A stretch of DNA of 64,000 bases from Heliopora coerulea. Lineage: Eukaryota; Cnidaria; Anthozoa; Scleralcyonacea; Helioporidae. Below the pieces are notes generated by a model, which saw only the letters and a list, made by a program, of their open reading frames with translations, had not been told where the DNA came from and did not search any database. Positions within the stretch are counted from its first letter, which is position 1. Every line of letters begins with the position of its first letter. Shown here piece after piece: positions 44,601 through 53,689 of the stretch. Made by a program: the position numbers and the translations under genes. The DNA lies in assembly GCA_030142905.1 (NCBI GenBank), contig JASJOG010000003.1:4867501-4931500 (forward strand), in the 5' to 3' direction.

Positions 44601-45513
44601 GCTGAACTGTGCTGTCTGTATTAAGAAGAGTCAACAGCGAGCAGAACCAATGATTCCCTCTAGCCTACCCGAGTTCCCATGGCAGAAAGTTGCAACAGAC
44701 CTGTTTCAGTTCAGGAGTCACCAGTACCTGTTAGTCATTGACTACTACTCAAGGTTTATCGAGATAGCCAAGCTGACAAGCACCACGTCCCAAGCCATTA
44801 TCAGTCATCTCAAGTCCATTTTCAGTAGGCATGGCATACCCGAGCGCCTAATATCAGACAATGGTCCACAGTATGCATCTGCTGAGTTCGCAGACTTCGC
44901 CAGAAAGTATGGTTTTGACCACATCACAAGCAGTCCCTACTACCCACAGGCTAATGGGGAAGCAGAGAGAGCGGTAGCCACAGTGAAACGCATACTAGAG
45001 AAATCAGAGGATCCGTATCTTGCTATGTTGTCGTATCGGACAACACCTTTACAGCATGGTTACAGCCCTGCCGAGCTCCTCATGTCGCGAAAACTTCGCA
45101 CCACCCTGCCTGAAGTGAAAGCGGAGATGAGGCCAAAGGTTCCTGATTGGACTACCCAAAAGTACAAAGACGAAGAAATCAAGGATAGGCAGACCAGAGA
45201 TTTCAACAACCATCATGGTACACGTGAGCTACCTCCACTAACTACAGGGGAGAAGGTATGGGTAGCAGATCAGAAAATTGAAGGCACTGTTAGCGGAGAA
45301 AAGGAAGAACGGAGCTATGAAATCACCACTCCCAAAGGAAAGGTTCGCAGAAACCGGAGGCATCTAGTTGTGATGACAGAGAACACCAACAAACCAGGCC
45401 CCACTGATCCCTCTCAACAGAGCATCGAAGCAACGCCAACCAACATCCCATCAAGCAAGGTCACCACCCGAAGTAGACGAGAGGTCAAAGTTCCGGAAAG
45501 ATACAGGGATTGA
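41620..45513 (+). CDS. Gypsy Gag-Pol polyprotein (1,297 residues)
   Basis: One open frame encodes all retrotransposon functions. Gag is N-terminal (to about residue 220), followed by two zinc knuckles, CX2CX5HX4C and CX2CX4HX4C (about residues 228-272). The aspartic protease has DTGA at 320. The reverse transcriptase has the catalytic CMIDDILIVG with aspartates 594 and 595. RNase H starts near SADASSYGLGAVL. Integrase has an HHCC zinc site (HTGHQGI ... CAVC) and the catalytic triad D1027, D1080, E1116 with 35 residues between the last two. No stop, shift or missing catalytic residue is seen. Gag and Pol share one frame, so no ribosomal frameshift is needed. It is of the K02A2.6-like Gypsy type common in invertebrate genomes. 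Confidence 0.96.
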   Translation: MPENLSSDKPTPSTSYQIASPGEFNFTHPEQWTKWVQRFDRFRTASGLKNRDDETQINTLLYTMGEKSDDILSTFDLSSEDAKKYDKVKEKFDNYFIKRRNTIFERAKFNTRKQEVGESVDSFITDLYCLAKHCNFGALHDEMIRDRIVVGLLDSRLSEKLQMDPELTLEKAVNATRQSELVKKQQSIVRGSESQTVSTKNVEAVHKGNHRKGKVPKQSSNKTAGGAKNPTQSAACNRCGKSPAHSCSQCPAKDSTCHKCKKKGHYQTVCRSGKADGVNALEESEPFLGVVSFQEVNNIAEDSWRVPIIVNGTKVLFKIDTGADVTVLPESEFKRMETTLQTSSKILTGPAKGILKVCGTFFGKLETDKRETEQEIYVVKDLRFPLLGRPAIEALNLVAVVQPIQGSPEEVYQKFPRVFKGLGKLQGEYRIELKEDSRPYAVTTPRRVPLPLMEKVREELARMEAQGVISKIDKPTDWCAPMVVVPKQNGKVRICVDFTKLNDCVRRERHVLPSVEQTLAQLGGGKVFTKLDANSGFYQIQLSRDSTELTTFITPFGRFCFNRLPFGITSAPEYFQKRMSETLTGLQGTVCMIDDILIVGATQEEHDQRLTTALERIDASGITLNREKCEFSKDKVTYLGQVISASGIQPDPNKVRAIVEMKEPVNTSDIKRFLGMVNQLGKFSNKLSELTKPLRELLSSKNDWLWGPQQAKAFSDVKKELSSPGAILAHYCAERDTIVSADASSYGLGAVLLQKLPGKQWRPVAFHSRALTETEQRYAQIEKEALAVTWSCERFSDYLVGKSFKIQTDHKPLIPLLGSKDLDSLPPRIQRFRMRLMRFSFTIEHVSGKDLITADALSRAPLPDVTAADKQFQEDVYLFVNHVVESLPASDSRREEIRKHQEEDHICRQVVQYCKEGWPERVKGPLKLYQPHQAELTVNNGLLLKGSQLVVPLALRDDMLDRIHTGHQGITKCRARARQSVWWPGMSRQIEEIVLNCAVCIKKSQQRAEPMIPSSLPEFPWQKVATDLFQFRSHQYLLVIDYYSRFIEIAKLTSTTSQAIISHLKSIFSRHGIPERLISDNGPQYASAEFADFARKYGFDHITSSPYYPQANGEAERAVATVKRILEKSEDPYLAMLSYRTTPLQHGYSPAELLMSRKLRTTLPEVKAEMRPKVPDWTTQKYKDEEIKDRQTRDFNNHHGTRELPPLTTGEKVWVADQKIEGTVSGEKEERSYEITTPKGKVRRNRRHLVVMTENTNKPGPTDPSQQSIEATPTNIPSSKVTTRSRREVKVPERYRD

Positions 45514-45579
45514 TAAAGGACTGTTTATCTTAAGACTAGTTTATTATGTTGTAGAAATGACTCTAGGAAAAATGAGAGC

Positions 45580-45593
45580 TTCAACAGGGGAGA
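45580..45593 (+). promoter_or_regulatory. Polypurine tract of Gypsy element
   Basis: The purine run AACAGGGGAGA abuts the 3' LTR (TGTAGTATT), the expected place for plus-strand priming. Confidence 0.8.
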
Positions 45594-45752
45594 TGTAGTA
45601 TTGGGTTACCTTTGTAATTCACATATTCCTTTTGGGTTTCCTGTGCCATATAATTGTCTTGTCAATGTCATGCCTCATGGCGTACGAATAAAAGTTGTTG
45701 TTGTTAACTGGAATCGTTCTCAATCGAAATCATCTGCTTGCTAAATATTACA
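45594..45752 (+). repeat. 3' LTR of Gypsy element
   Basis: 159 bp, 158 identical to the 5' LTR, followed by the second AGTGA target copy. Confidence 0.96.
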
Positions 45753-46069
45753 AGTGAGAAATTTGTAAGATCTAACCTCACACTTTCGAGTTGATGGACC
45801 TTTGCTCTTCCCATTGCTATCCTTGCAATTTATTAAAGTTGGAAGAAACTAAACTACTGATCCCACTTGACTGGATAACTTATAACTCAATTTGTAGGCT
45901 TGCGGCTCTGCAACACGAAAGGTCTAACTTTAAATTCCGCTCCAGTTAATTGAATTTTCAAGTTGATTATCGCAGCGTGGGATAATCATGAATTTTTATC
46001 TCCATGTTTTCCTGACTATAGAATTCTGCTTGACTTAATGATTATGTTGCTTTGGGTTTTGATATTTAC

Positions 46070-46408
46070 CTTTGTAGTCAAAAAAGAATCCTTTTCTCCT
46101 TGAAAATCCATTAAGTCTCAATTTAATCCAAAGTCGATTTCCAGTCGAGGTAATTTGCGTTGGTGGTTTGTTGTTGCCACAATATCGCCCTATAAGTTTT
46201 GAGGGAGGTCCATGACCATCTCGTATCTCCATAAAATCAGTTTCACAATTCCAACTTGTCTCCATGTCAAAATCCTTTACAGTGAGTATAATTACTTCAC
46301 CAGAGCTAACAGAAATTTTCCACACACATGAGCGAGGTTCCTGGTTGATATGAGGGTACCCTGGACTCGACAATGTGCCAAAAGCATTCAGAAGCATTTC
46401 GCCACACT
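46070..46408 (-). CDS. Tolloid exon: CUB1
   Basis: A single 339-base exon, phase 1 at both ends, encodes an entire CUB domain: CGEMLLNAFGTLSSPGYP, CVWKISVSSGE, the calcium-site region FDMETSWNCETDFMEIRDG, and the end GFFFDYK. All four cysteines are present. In tolloids CUB1 is next to the protease domain and contributes to substrate exclusion. It lies just right of the intron holding the Gypsy element. Confidence 0.95.
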
Positions 46409-46702
46409 CTGTTGGAAAACGATCAAAAATTAAATTATTCTTATTATTGCCTTACTCATCACAGCTAACGTTCAATAACACTGCAAGCGTCCGAGTCTCA
46501 CGTAAAAGCGTGAAATAGTGTGGGATTTTAAATCTTATGAGTACAATGGAAAGTTTAGATCATAAAATGTTCAAGATAAAAATGAAAACCTTATTTCATC
46601 GACATTTCTGGGTCAACCTCCTTAATCAAGATGACTTCACAAATTTTCAAAGAGTCCATTTTATCTATCTACATTTAAAATTAGATGTCGAGCGGGCTTT
46701 TG

Positions 46703-46705
<3 letters not shown>

Positions 46706-46741
<36 letters not shown>

Positions 46742-46832
46742 TATAAAAGCGTTAGAATGTTTTCGTCGCTACTCTGAGTTTCATACGTAAAAATTCAGAG
46801 TAGCGACGAAAAGATTCTAACGCTTTTATATT
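46706..46832. repeat. (TA)n with long perfect hairpin
   Basis: A (TA)n run (46,708-46,745) is followed by AAAGCGTTAGAATGTTTTCG and its near-perfect inverse, with TCGCTACTCTGA returning as TCAGAGTAGCGA around an 18-base loop. Arms are about 34 bp. Confidence 0.85.
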
Positions 46833-46859
46833 ATATTCCGCGCTACCACTTATGGTATC

Positions 46860-48400
46860 GAGCACTCTTGGATCATACGCCAACTTTGTAACATTCTTGG
46901 TACACTCGTGTTTTGTTATATATTATATATATATGTATATACATACATAGAAACCGAAGGTCGAGAGTTTTCACAGTCGCTTGAGAGATCTCCCAGCCTC
47001 TCCGAGTGTTTGCATCAGGCTGTATAAGCACAACAAAACAGTATCTGTTTCTTTTATAAAATAAGCAAAGAACTAAACAATAATAATTCTGAATAACGAA
47101 CTTTATTTTCAATATCAAATGGCAAGTTCTTCTTATTAGTTCGTAAGCCAATCGGAGCTTTCCATTCACGCCAAGAACATATTCTGGCGTCAGTAAACCA
47201 ATCATAGCTTTCAAATCGAGCCAAAGAACAAATTCTGGCGTCTAGTGGCGTTGTGATGTCCCAACACGAGTTTGCTTAGCCTGACATAAACACGATAGCT
47301 GACCAATGACTGCGTGCTTAACATATAAGTATAGGTTATATACCGAGACCGCAGAAGATAAGTGGTTTAGATCCCGAGGCCCGAAAGGCCGAGGGTCCAA
47401 ACCACTTATCTCCAAAGGCCGAGGAATATAACCGACTTATATCACGATATGGTGAGGTAGAAGACTTTATTTATTAGTAAAGTATTATTGGTGTTTTAGT
47501 CTTGAGTTTAAGAGTTTTATTCAATGTTTCTCGTTGATATAAATTCAAAATGCAGCCCGTTTCTGTACGTGATACTTGGAATTAATGTATTTTCGGTAAA
47601 GCAGGTAGACAACTTAAGAATGCATTTGGATTTTATAACTTAAAGTGACGTGAGATTTCGGCTTTTGTTTAAGGATGAAGTATTAGTGAAGTTTAGATTT
47701 TACAATGATTGATTAGTATTATTAACATTTCTATGTGATGTACTCAGAATGTTAGAGCTGACAGTGTAGTTTTGTGATTCGGAAGAACGATTTTTAAGGA
47801 TGTTAATTGCTTTAATGTAGATCGATCATAAGTAAAGGAATGTTGAAAAAGGTCATTCGAGGATACTGGAGAATTTGAGATTAAATTAAGTGAAAAACAA
47901 AGAAGCTTTTACGTATGTTTGAAGGGGTCTGCATGACTGTTGACAAATCTTTTGTTTTACGTTGATCAGTAAGTAAATGGTACGGTTGAAGAGTTCATCG
48001 CAAAATTTTCCGTTAGTTTGTTATGTTTAGTGAACGTAACTGTGGTCAAATAAGTAGAAAGGTGATCAAAAACAAAGTGCAATGGGTTTTTGTTAGTTTC
48101 ATCAAGACTTCTTTGTATTGATTGTGATTCAAGCAAGATAAGTATGGGTACATTTGGTTTTCGTACATTTTGACAGTACATTGGCTTTAGAGGATGGAAG
48201 ATGACAGCGAAGAGGATATTTATGGCACTCAGAACTCTTTTAGGACACAAGAAAACGAGGTTGAAATAGTAGTGCCGAATCTTGATGTTGGCGTTCAGAG
48301 TTAGGAAAGTGGGAATATTGGTGGTTCGAAAGAAACGACTTTAAAACTGCGAGTAAGTGATGCCAATTTTAAAGTGGTGAGTTCACGTATTTCGTACGTC
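46860..48400. other. Intron with hairpin; no gene until Crypton
   Basis: It includes a hairpin at 47,357-47,410 (GATAAGTGGTTTAGATCC and its inverse, with a CCGAAAGGCCGAGG loop whose GGCCGAGG unit recurs at about 47,417). Nothing else is supported. Confidence 0.5.
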
Positions 48401-48413
48401 CTACCTATTCAGG

Positions 48414-49170
48414 GTAGGACAGCCGAAAGTCTATAAAGCAAAAGATGATTTACTTGCGAAGACATGTTATAGGTCTTATAGCAAAAAGAATTTTCAAGGA
48501 GGTTTGAAGCATAAGCAATTCAGTGCAAAACTGGTCGAGCATTTTAGCAGCATAGAAAATCCAAAACGGTGTCTCGTGAGACTATTCAAGCTGTACTTAT
48601 TAAAATGGTAAGGGCTAGTGGTGTTTGAAGATACATGCTGTATAATTAAGCATTATTTAAAAAAGCTTTTAGTATTATTTTTTTGTATAGTCCGCCTCTG
48701 AAATCCGACGATTGCTTGAACGTTGCCCCAAAGCGTGTCATAAGAGATGGTGATGTCGTATGGTTTACGAAGAATCCAGTCGGTCATAATACCTAGGAAG
48801 TGTTGTAAAGATGCTCTGTATTAAAGCTGGAATTTCAGGAAACCACACTAATCATTCTCTAAGGGCGACAACGGTTACGCGTGGTCTAGAAAACGAAATT
48901 CCACAGAAATGTTTGATGGCTCGTACTGGTCATCGTAGTCTTGAAGCTCTTCAAGAGTACGAGAGGGAAAGCGATGTGATGAAATTGCGAATTTGTGAAG
49001 CAATCCACAATGATAAACCGATATGGGAAATTGAGGAACCGATGAAGAAGCAAGTGAAAACTGAGTACGAAGAGAGGGGGGATGAGAAGTTGGAAGTTGA
49101 TGCATCGATGGAGAAAGATAAACTTGCGTGGAAGCCTGATGAACTGAAGGAAAACGAAACTGATAAGTAG
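48414..49170 (+). pseudogene. Crypton-like (DUF3504) tyrosine recombinase
   Basis: The plus strand encodes a tyrosine recombinase in pieces joined by spliceosomal-type introns. An acceptor CTATTCAG at 48,413 is followed by VYKAKDDLLAKTCYRSYSKK, NFQGGLKHKQF and RCLVRLFKLYLLK. A GTAAGG...TTTGTATAG intron (about 48,608-48,688) precedes PPLKSDD and VVWFTKNPVGHNT. After a one-base deletion the frame continues GSVVKMLCIKAGISGNHTNH, SLRAT and RTGHRSLEALQEYER. HxxR, GH and the final Y match the active site of Crypton recombinases and of the KCTD1/ZMYM-type domain. The shift near 48,795 makes this copy inactive as it stands. Confidence 0.8.
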
Positions 49171-49199
49171 AAGAGTGTAGATGAAAGAGAAAGTGGGAG

Positions 49200-50260
49200 A
49201 GAGATTTCAAAGGTAATAGGTAAAAGGTGGATCGTTTTAAATGGTGGATTGTACGATAGGGATTTGGAGGTAAAGTTTGACAATCTTATGCCAAAAAGAC
49301 TTAACCAGAGGGATTCTATTTAGGTATCATGGTTTTAGGTTTGGGATTTGTTATTAGTTTTATACGTACAAATAGTCCTACTGTCTTTTGAAAGATTACT
49401 CCTTGAAAACGGCGTTTGTCCCGGTAACATTGATATGAAGTTATTCGCCTCCAGTCTGTATACCCGATAAAGAATGGCCACTCATTTTTTAAGTAGTACT
49501 TTTAATATCAATTAATAATTCACGAGGAAAACACAAAGGAAATTAATGTTTAATCACTGTCTGTAATTATGATGCATAACTGACTAATAAAACATCAATT
49601 CTGCACATCATTTACAGACACTGATGTCACTGTCACCGAGAGGGGGCAGTGAGGTCAAATAGACCCTGGTTCCAGAAGCAATAAGGGAGGCCGGAAGAAA
49701 TCAAAGAGCCCGGTCGGCTGAATTCAGATTTCGTATCACTTAAATAAGGAACTGTTGTTCGTATGCCATTATGTGCTATCCTTGTGCGTGGCTTGACTTG
49801 AAGTAGCACCTCAGAGTACTAACGGTTGTAAACTCATCATTCACGGAATATTGAATTAACTAGCAAGGTTCTTGTTAATAATACTTGTTAATAGTATATT
49901 TATACTATTTACAATAATTTTCAGAAGATTCTATGCTGAGTTTCATGCTAGAGGTAATCTTCAGGTAACTAGGAAATTCTGCTTCAGTTTTTTACAAGCA
50001 TTGTCTGGTTTCAAAAAACAGATTTGGAGGCGGTCTCTGCTTCTTGTTTTTCCGGTATATCTTCTCTAAATAGACATTGCTTTGGTGGAACCAATGGCTT
50101 TTCATTAAACAGTCTCGTTTTGTCGACTTTCATGATGATTAGCTTTCTTCCAAGCAGACACCACATCTCTTGGATCAATATGGCCGCAACATGTTTCACA
50201 ATGGACGATTTCAGACTTACCTTGTGATTATTTTGCTTCGATCCTCAAAAATATTTTAAG
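49200..50260. other. Intron sequence, nothing supported
   Basis: No exon or bounded repeat recognised; the right part leads into the PLE at 50.3 kb. Confidence 0.4.
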
Positions 50261-50311
50261 AGTTTTGTTCTGCTGCAATACGTTTTATCTTGGAAAGATA
50301 TTAGATGATTC

Positions 50312-50876
50312 TAATATTATATATATATATATATATATATACGCTTTTGGAGAAGCACCATTGGTAAGTTTTCGGAGGCCAAAAAATTTGAAGGATGAAT
50401 TGGTTAGAAGTAAGATTGGTGGTAGAGTTATTCGGGGTAAAGGGATGAGAAAATGTTCTAAAGCGTGTTGTCAGATTTGTAAGTATGTTAGGGAAGGAAG
50501 AAGTTTTAAGGATAGTTCTGGAAATCGGCAATATTATGTCAATTACGATTTTGATTTTGACTCCATTGGAGTGGTTTACTTGATTGAATGTAAAAAGTGT
50601 TTAAAACTGTACGTTGGAAGCACATTCACATCGTTTAGAAAGAGGTTTAACAATCACAAGAGCTCGTTAGTAAGATATGGAAAGGATCAGAGGGTAATAG
50701 CTGGGGAACATTTATATGCACATTTTTTTCAGCAGGGACATCAGGGATTGGAGGAGATTAGAATAATGATTATTGATAAAACGGATGTAAGTAAGCCTGA
50801 GGAGAGGGAGGGGTTTTGGGCGTATAAATTGAATACGTTCATTCCAAATGGACTCAATCTTAGGGATTTTACTTAA
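50312..50876 (+). mobile_element. Penelope-like element, intact GIY-YIG domain frame
   Basis: An open frame of about 190 codons starts inside an (AT)n tract and encodes a PLE C-terminus. A Cys-rich motif CSKACCQICKYVREGR is followed by GIY-YIG (GVVYLIECKKC, LYVGST), the conserved Arg region FRKRFNNHKSSL, HLYAHFFQQGHQG, and the glutamate helix REGFWAYKLNTFIPNGLN. The catalytic Tyr, Arg and Glu are all in place. The reverse transcriptase is missing, so the copy is 5'-truncated at the AT tract. This is a different family from the GQT copies. Confidence 0.85.
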
Positions 50877-51001
50877 TTATGAATTTTAATTAGTTGCTTA
50901 ATTTATATTTAAGTGTATTACTGAATTCTGAATTCTGAATTATATATATATATAAAACACAAGTGTCCCAACCCCACTCGGCAGTAGAGAAACCATATAG
51001 T

Positions 51002-51117
51002 AAACAAATTAATGCTATCACGACTTGAAGGGTGCTTCATAAGGCCGAAAATTTAAATAACCTAAATATAATATATTTTTAAAAATTCTTCAAGTCGTGG
51101 TAGCATTAATTTGTTTA
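51002..51117. repeat. Foldback repeat
   Basis: AACAAATTAATGCTATCACG and ACTTGAAG return as CTTCAAGTCGTGGTAGCATT and AATTTGTT, with one mismatch. The loop is about 55 bp and AT-rich. TA tracts lie on both sides. Confidence 0.85.
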
Positions 51118-51451
51118 ATATATATATTTAAATATGTATATGTATCAGTGATTCAATCACATCGCCGAGTGTCAGTGGGTTCCGGCAAACATCTGCTACT
51201 GCTTACGTTGACTTACTGATTTTTTGTGAAACTAGCAATAAATGAGAAGGTAAATGACGTACTCTGAAGAACTATTTTCTAAAATTCTTTATTAACCAAG
51301 TGCTCGGTCTATGCGGAAGAATGCCTGGCTTCGCTCAAACGTCGCTTCCTAGTGTATACTCTACATGAAAATCTCGCGTAAATAGTTTTCATTTAGCCAT
51401 CTATGAATATCGATTAGTTTTATTTTCACAGTAACATCAACCATTACTCAC

Positions 51452-51685
51452 TTGGACATTGGTACATTTTGTTCACCTGCTTAATATCACCTTTGCTCAG
51501 ACTTTTACGTTGTCCAATATTTGGCAATATACTTTGGGGTAAAGTTTTTTTGGGAATAATGGTCTTTTCGTCCAGGCGTTTAGAGAACGTATTGGGAGCG
51601 TAATGCATTATACTCTCAAAGTCATAAGGCTCGCCGTACGAGTTTACTTCGGCTTTGTTCAGCCTGATGAAGTTGTGCTCTTCTC
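51452..51685 (-). CDS. Tolloid exon: astacin C-terminal part with Met-turn
   Basis: Phase 1 at both ends. It encodes EEHNFIRLNKAEVNSYGEPY, the Met-turn SIMHY (with the conserved Tyr that is a fifth zinc ligand in astacins), then IGQRKSLSKGDIKQVNKMYQ and the last cysteine CP. The next exon supplies K-C-G of CUB1, giving the BMP1-like CPxCGE junction. Confidence 0.95.
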
Positions 51686-51699
51686 CTGTAAAAGTTAGA

Positions 51700-53490
51700 A
51701 GGAGACCATGATTATAATTCGGACAATGGGACATTATTGACTAATATATGCAAACATTTTTTTGTTCCCTTGAGGGACAATTTTACTCTAACTTTACAGA
51801 GGTCCTCATCATAATCTTGGCACACTACGCATGAGTCCTACCGGGAATGAAATCAAGTTGGTTGGGCTTAGAAAACTCCGGGATTTTCAAAGTCATTCCA
51901 TGTATCAATACATATTACTTTTCTCACTGAACTAATCATTGAAAGTTCATGGTAAAACCTCAAAAATTTTAATGGTAAAACTTCCAGTCATTTTCTCCTG
52001 CAGCCCATATTAATGATTCTAATAATATTAGAAAATTCTGAATATCATCACTAAAATTGTTAATAACGTTCAAATAGCAGAATGCCGATTGTGCGAGTGT
52101 ATATCTGTCTGTCTGTCTGTCTCTATCTCTGTCTCTATCTCTGTTCTGTCTGTATATCTATATATCTATATATCTATATACCTATATCTATCAAATGTGT
52201 CTTTATCACAAATAAAACACGACACGGTTATGATTTTCCTTTGTATTTTCCTCATGAATTCTTAATGAGTTTTATAAACATATATATAGGGAGTGAAGTC
52301 CGTATAGAAGGATTTTCGTCAAGTTTTTCATCTGCAAGGAGCAAGCCAAAAGCGTGGTCTTTAAGCTCGCTAAATAAGGTATCTGCAATAGCGATTCCTT
52401 TGTTTATAATTCTGCAGCGATAATGACAAAATCCGTTGGCGGTCGGTACTTGAGGTTTCCGACTGCCTACGGACCAATAAAAAAAAGCTTCAGTTTAAAA
52501 TGAATCTGTCCACCATATAAACTACTTTATTGTTAATGTTACCACACAAGTCTGGAGTTGGACAAGAAGTCGTTGACCATGATAAATAGGCTATCTGAAC
52601 CTTAGACAAACCACGGATAATTGGACCTTTAGATAAATCGACTTCTAGAGCTTTTTCAGAAAGCTTCTACTCATCATGAATGGGTTAATGTTAAAGTCCG
52701 TCCAAAGCTTTCGCCGCTTCATGAGTTTTTAAAATCTGGCAATAACCAATAGAGGCGGAACAGTTTGAGTTTCATGCGGGCGAAGTCCAAATGCTCAAGA
52801 ATTGTTAGCGGACTCTGGGATCATAGTCTATAAAGCACCAAATTCTGTGCAGTGCTGTTGATTCAACCTTCTTATTAAATTTTCACAACGCTAAATCTTT
52901 CTTAATTTTCTTTTTTCCTTTCTTACGAACACAACGTTCATTTTCTTTGTCTACACCACGACGAGAATCTTGCGCGAAAAAGCTATATAAATTTACAATA
53001 TTTCATTTTCATTTTATTAGTTGAATGTATTTTAGGCTTTCGGCAGCTTTGCCTCTGGTCAAAATCGCTCAAATTGCATATGAATGTTTTAGACGTCTTA
53101 CGGTGAAAAGAACAACGGCCTTGCTTCGCGGTGATGTCGTTAGAGACATTCTCGCCATTCGTGAGGGATATGTCTGCACTGTTTATGTTTTGAGGGGGCG
53201 AATGTCCGCCCCCGCTTCCACCTCCCTTGATAATAACTGTCGTCGCCACAGAAGTACATGTCGTGCATAGTTTGTGAAAATGCTCTAAACAACCATGTGT
53301 CTCTTCCTTTTAAAAGCCGGGATTGGCCACTTTTGATTATCGGAGTTATCATAGGAAACATAATAGCGGCTTGTGGTGGTGTTTTCTAGCGAACGTGCGT
53401 GATAAACTTAGTTACAATGTTAATATGATGATATAGGCCATAAAACTGCTAGTCACAATGATAGAAAAGATGAAATATGAAGTTCTGGTG
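51700..53490. other. Intron with microsatellite and repeat fragment
   Basis: 52,105-52,190 is a TCTG/TCTA-type microsatellite. 52,215-52,290 matches the repeat edge at 1,098 (CTCATGAATTCTTAATGAG). The remainder is unrecognised. Confidence 0.6.
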
Positions 53491-53508
53491 ATTAATTAGA
53501 TTTATTAC

Positions 53509-53687
53509 CTTTCTTAATATTTGCATTTAATATTCTTACATGTTCGTTGCGGTCTGGTCTGGTGTGCTCATGCCAAAAACCAACAACATGGCCCAGTTCA
53601 TGAACTACTATGCCAAATTTAACACAGTTATTGCCAATAGAGACTCCTTGTCTACCATTCCCTCTCCGACCCACGAAGGAACAACAA
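53509..53687 (-). CDS. Tolloid exon: astacin zinc-binding site
   Basis: This exon begins one base into a codon (CGG plus T gives Gly-Cys-Cys) and ends in phase 1. It encodes [10 protein letters not shown], then [20 protein letters not shown]: the HExxHxxGxxHE signature with three zinc-binding histidines and the catalytic glutamate all present. [17 protein letters not shown] follows. Nothing suggests loss of activity. The match to vertebrate BMP1 is near-identical over the metal site. Confidence 0.95.
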
Positions 53688-53689
53688 CT

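Larger units (their letters stand above)
41389..45752 (+). mobile_element. Near-intact Ty3/Gypsy LTR retrotransposon
   Basis: A complete 4,364-bp element lies in the CUB1-CUB2 intron of tolloid, antisense to the gene. Two 159-bp LTRs (TGTAGTATTG...AAATATTACA) differ at one base. The 5-bp target duplication AGTGA flanks it (41,384-41,388 and 45,753-45,757). A primer-binding site, polypurine tract and one uninterrupted Gag-Pol frame are all present. Near-identical LTRs mean a recent insertion, and the copy looks able to move. Confidence 0.97.

Noticed and set aside
41667..44634. Several minus-strand frames of 60-140 codons
   Set aside because: They are shadows opposite the intact Gag-Pol frame.
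48875..49283. Minus-strand Ser-rich frames
   Set aside because: They are antisense to the Crypton-like recombinase.
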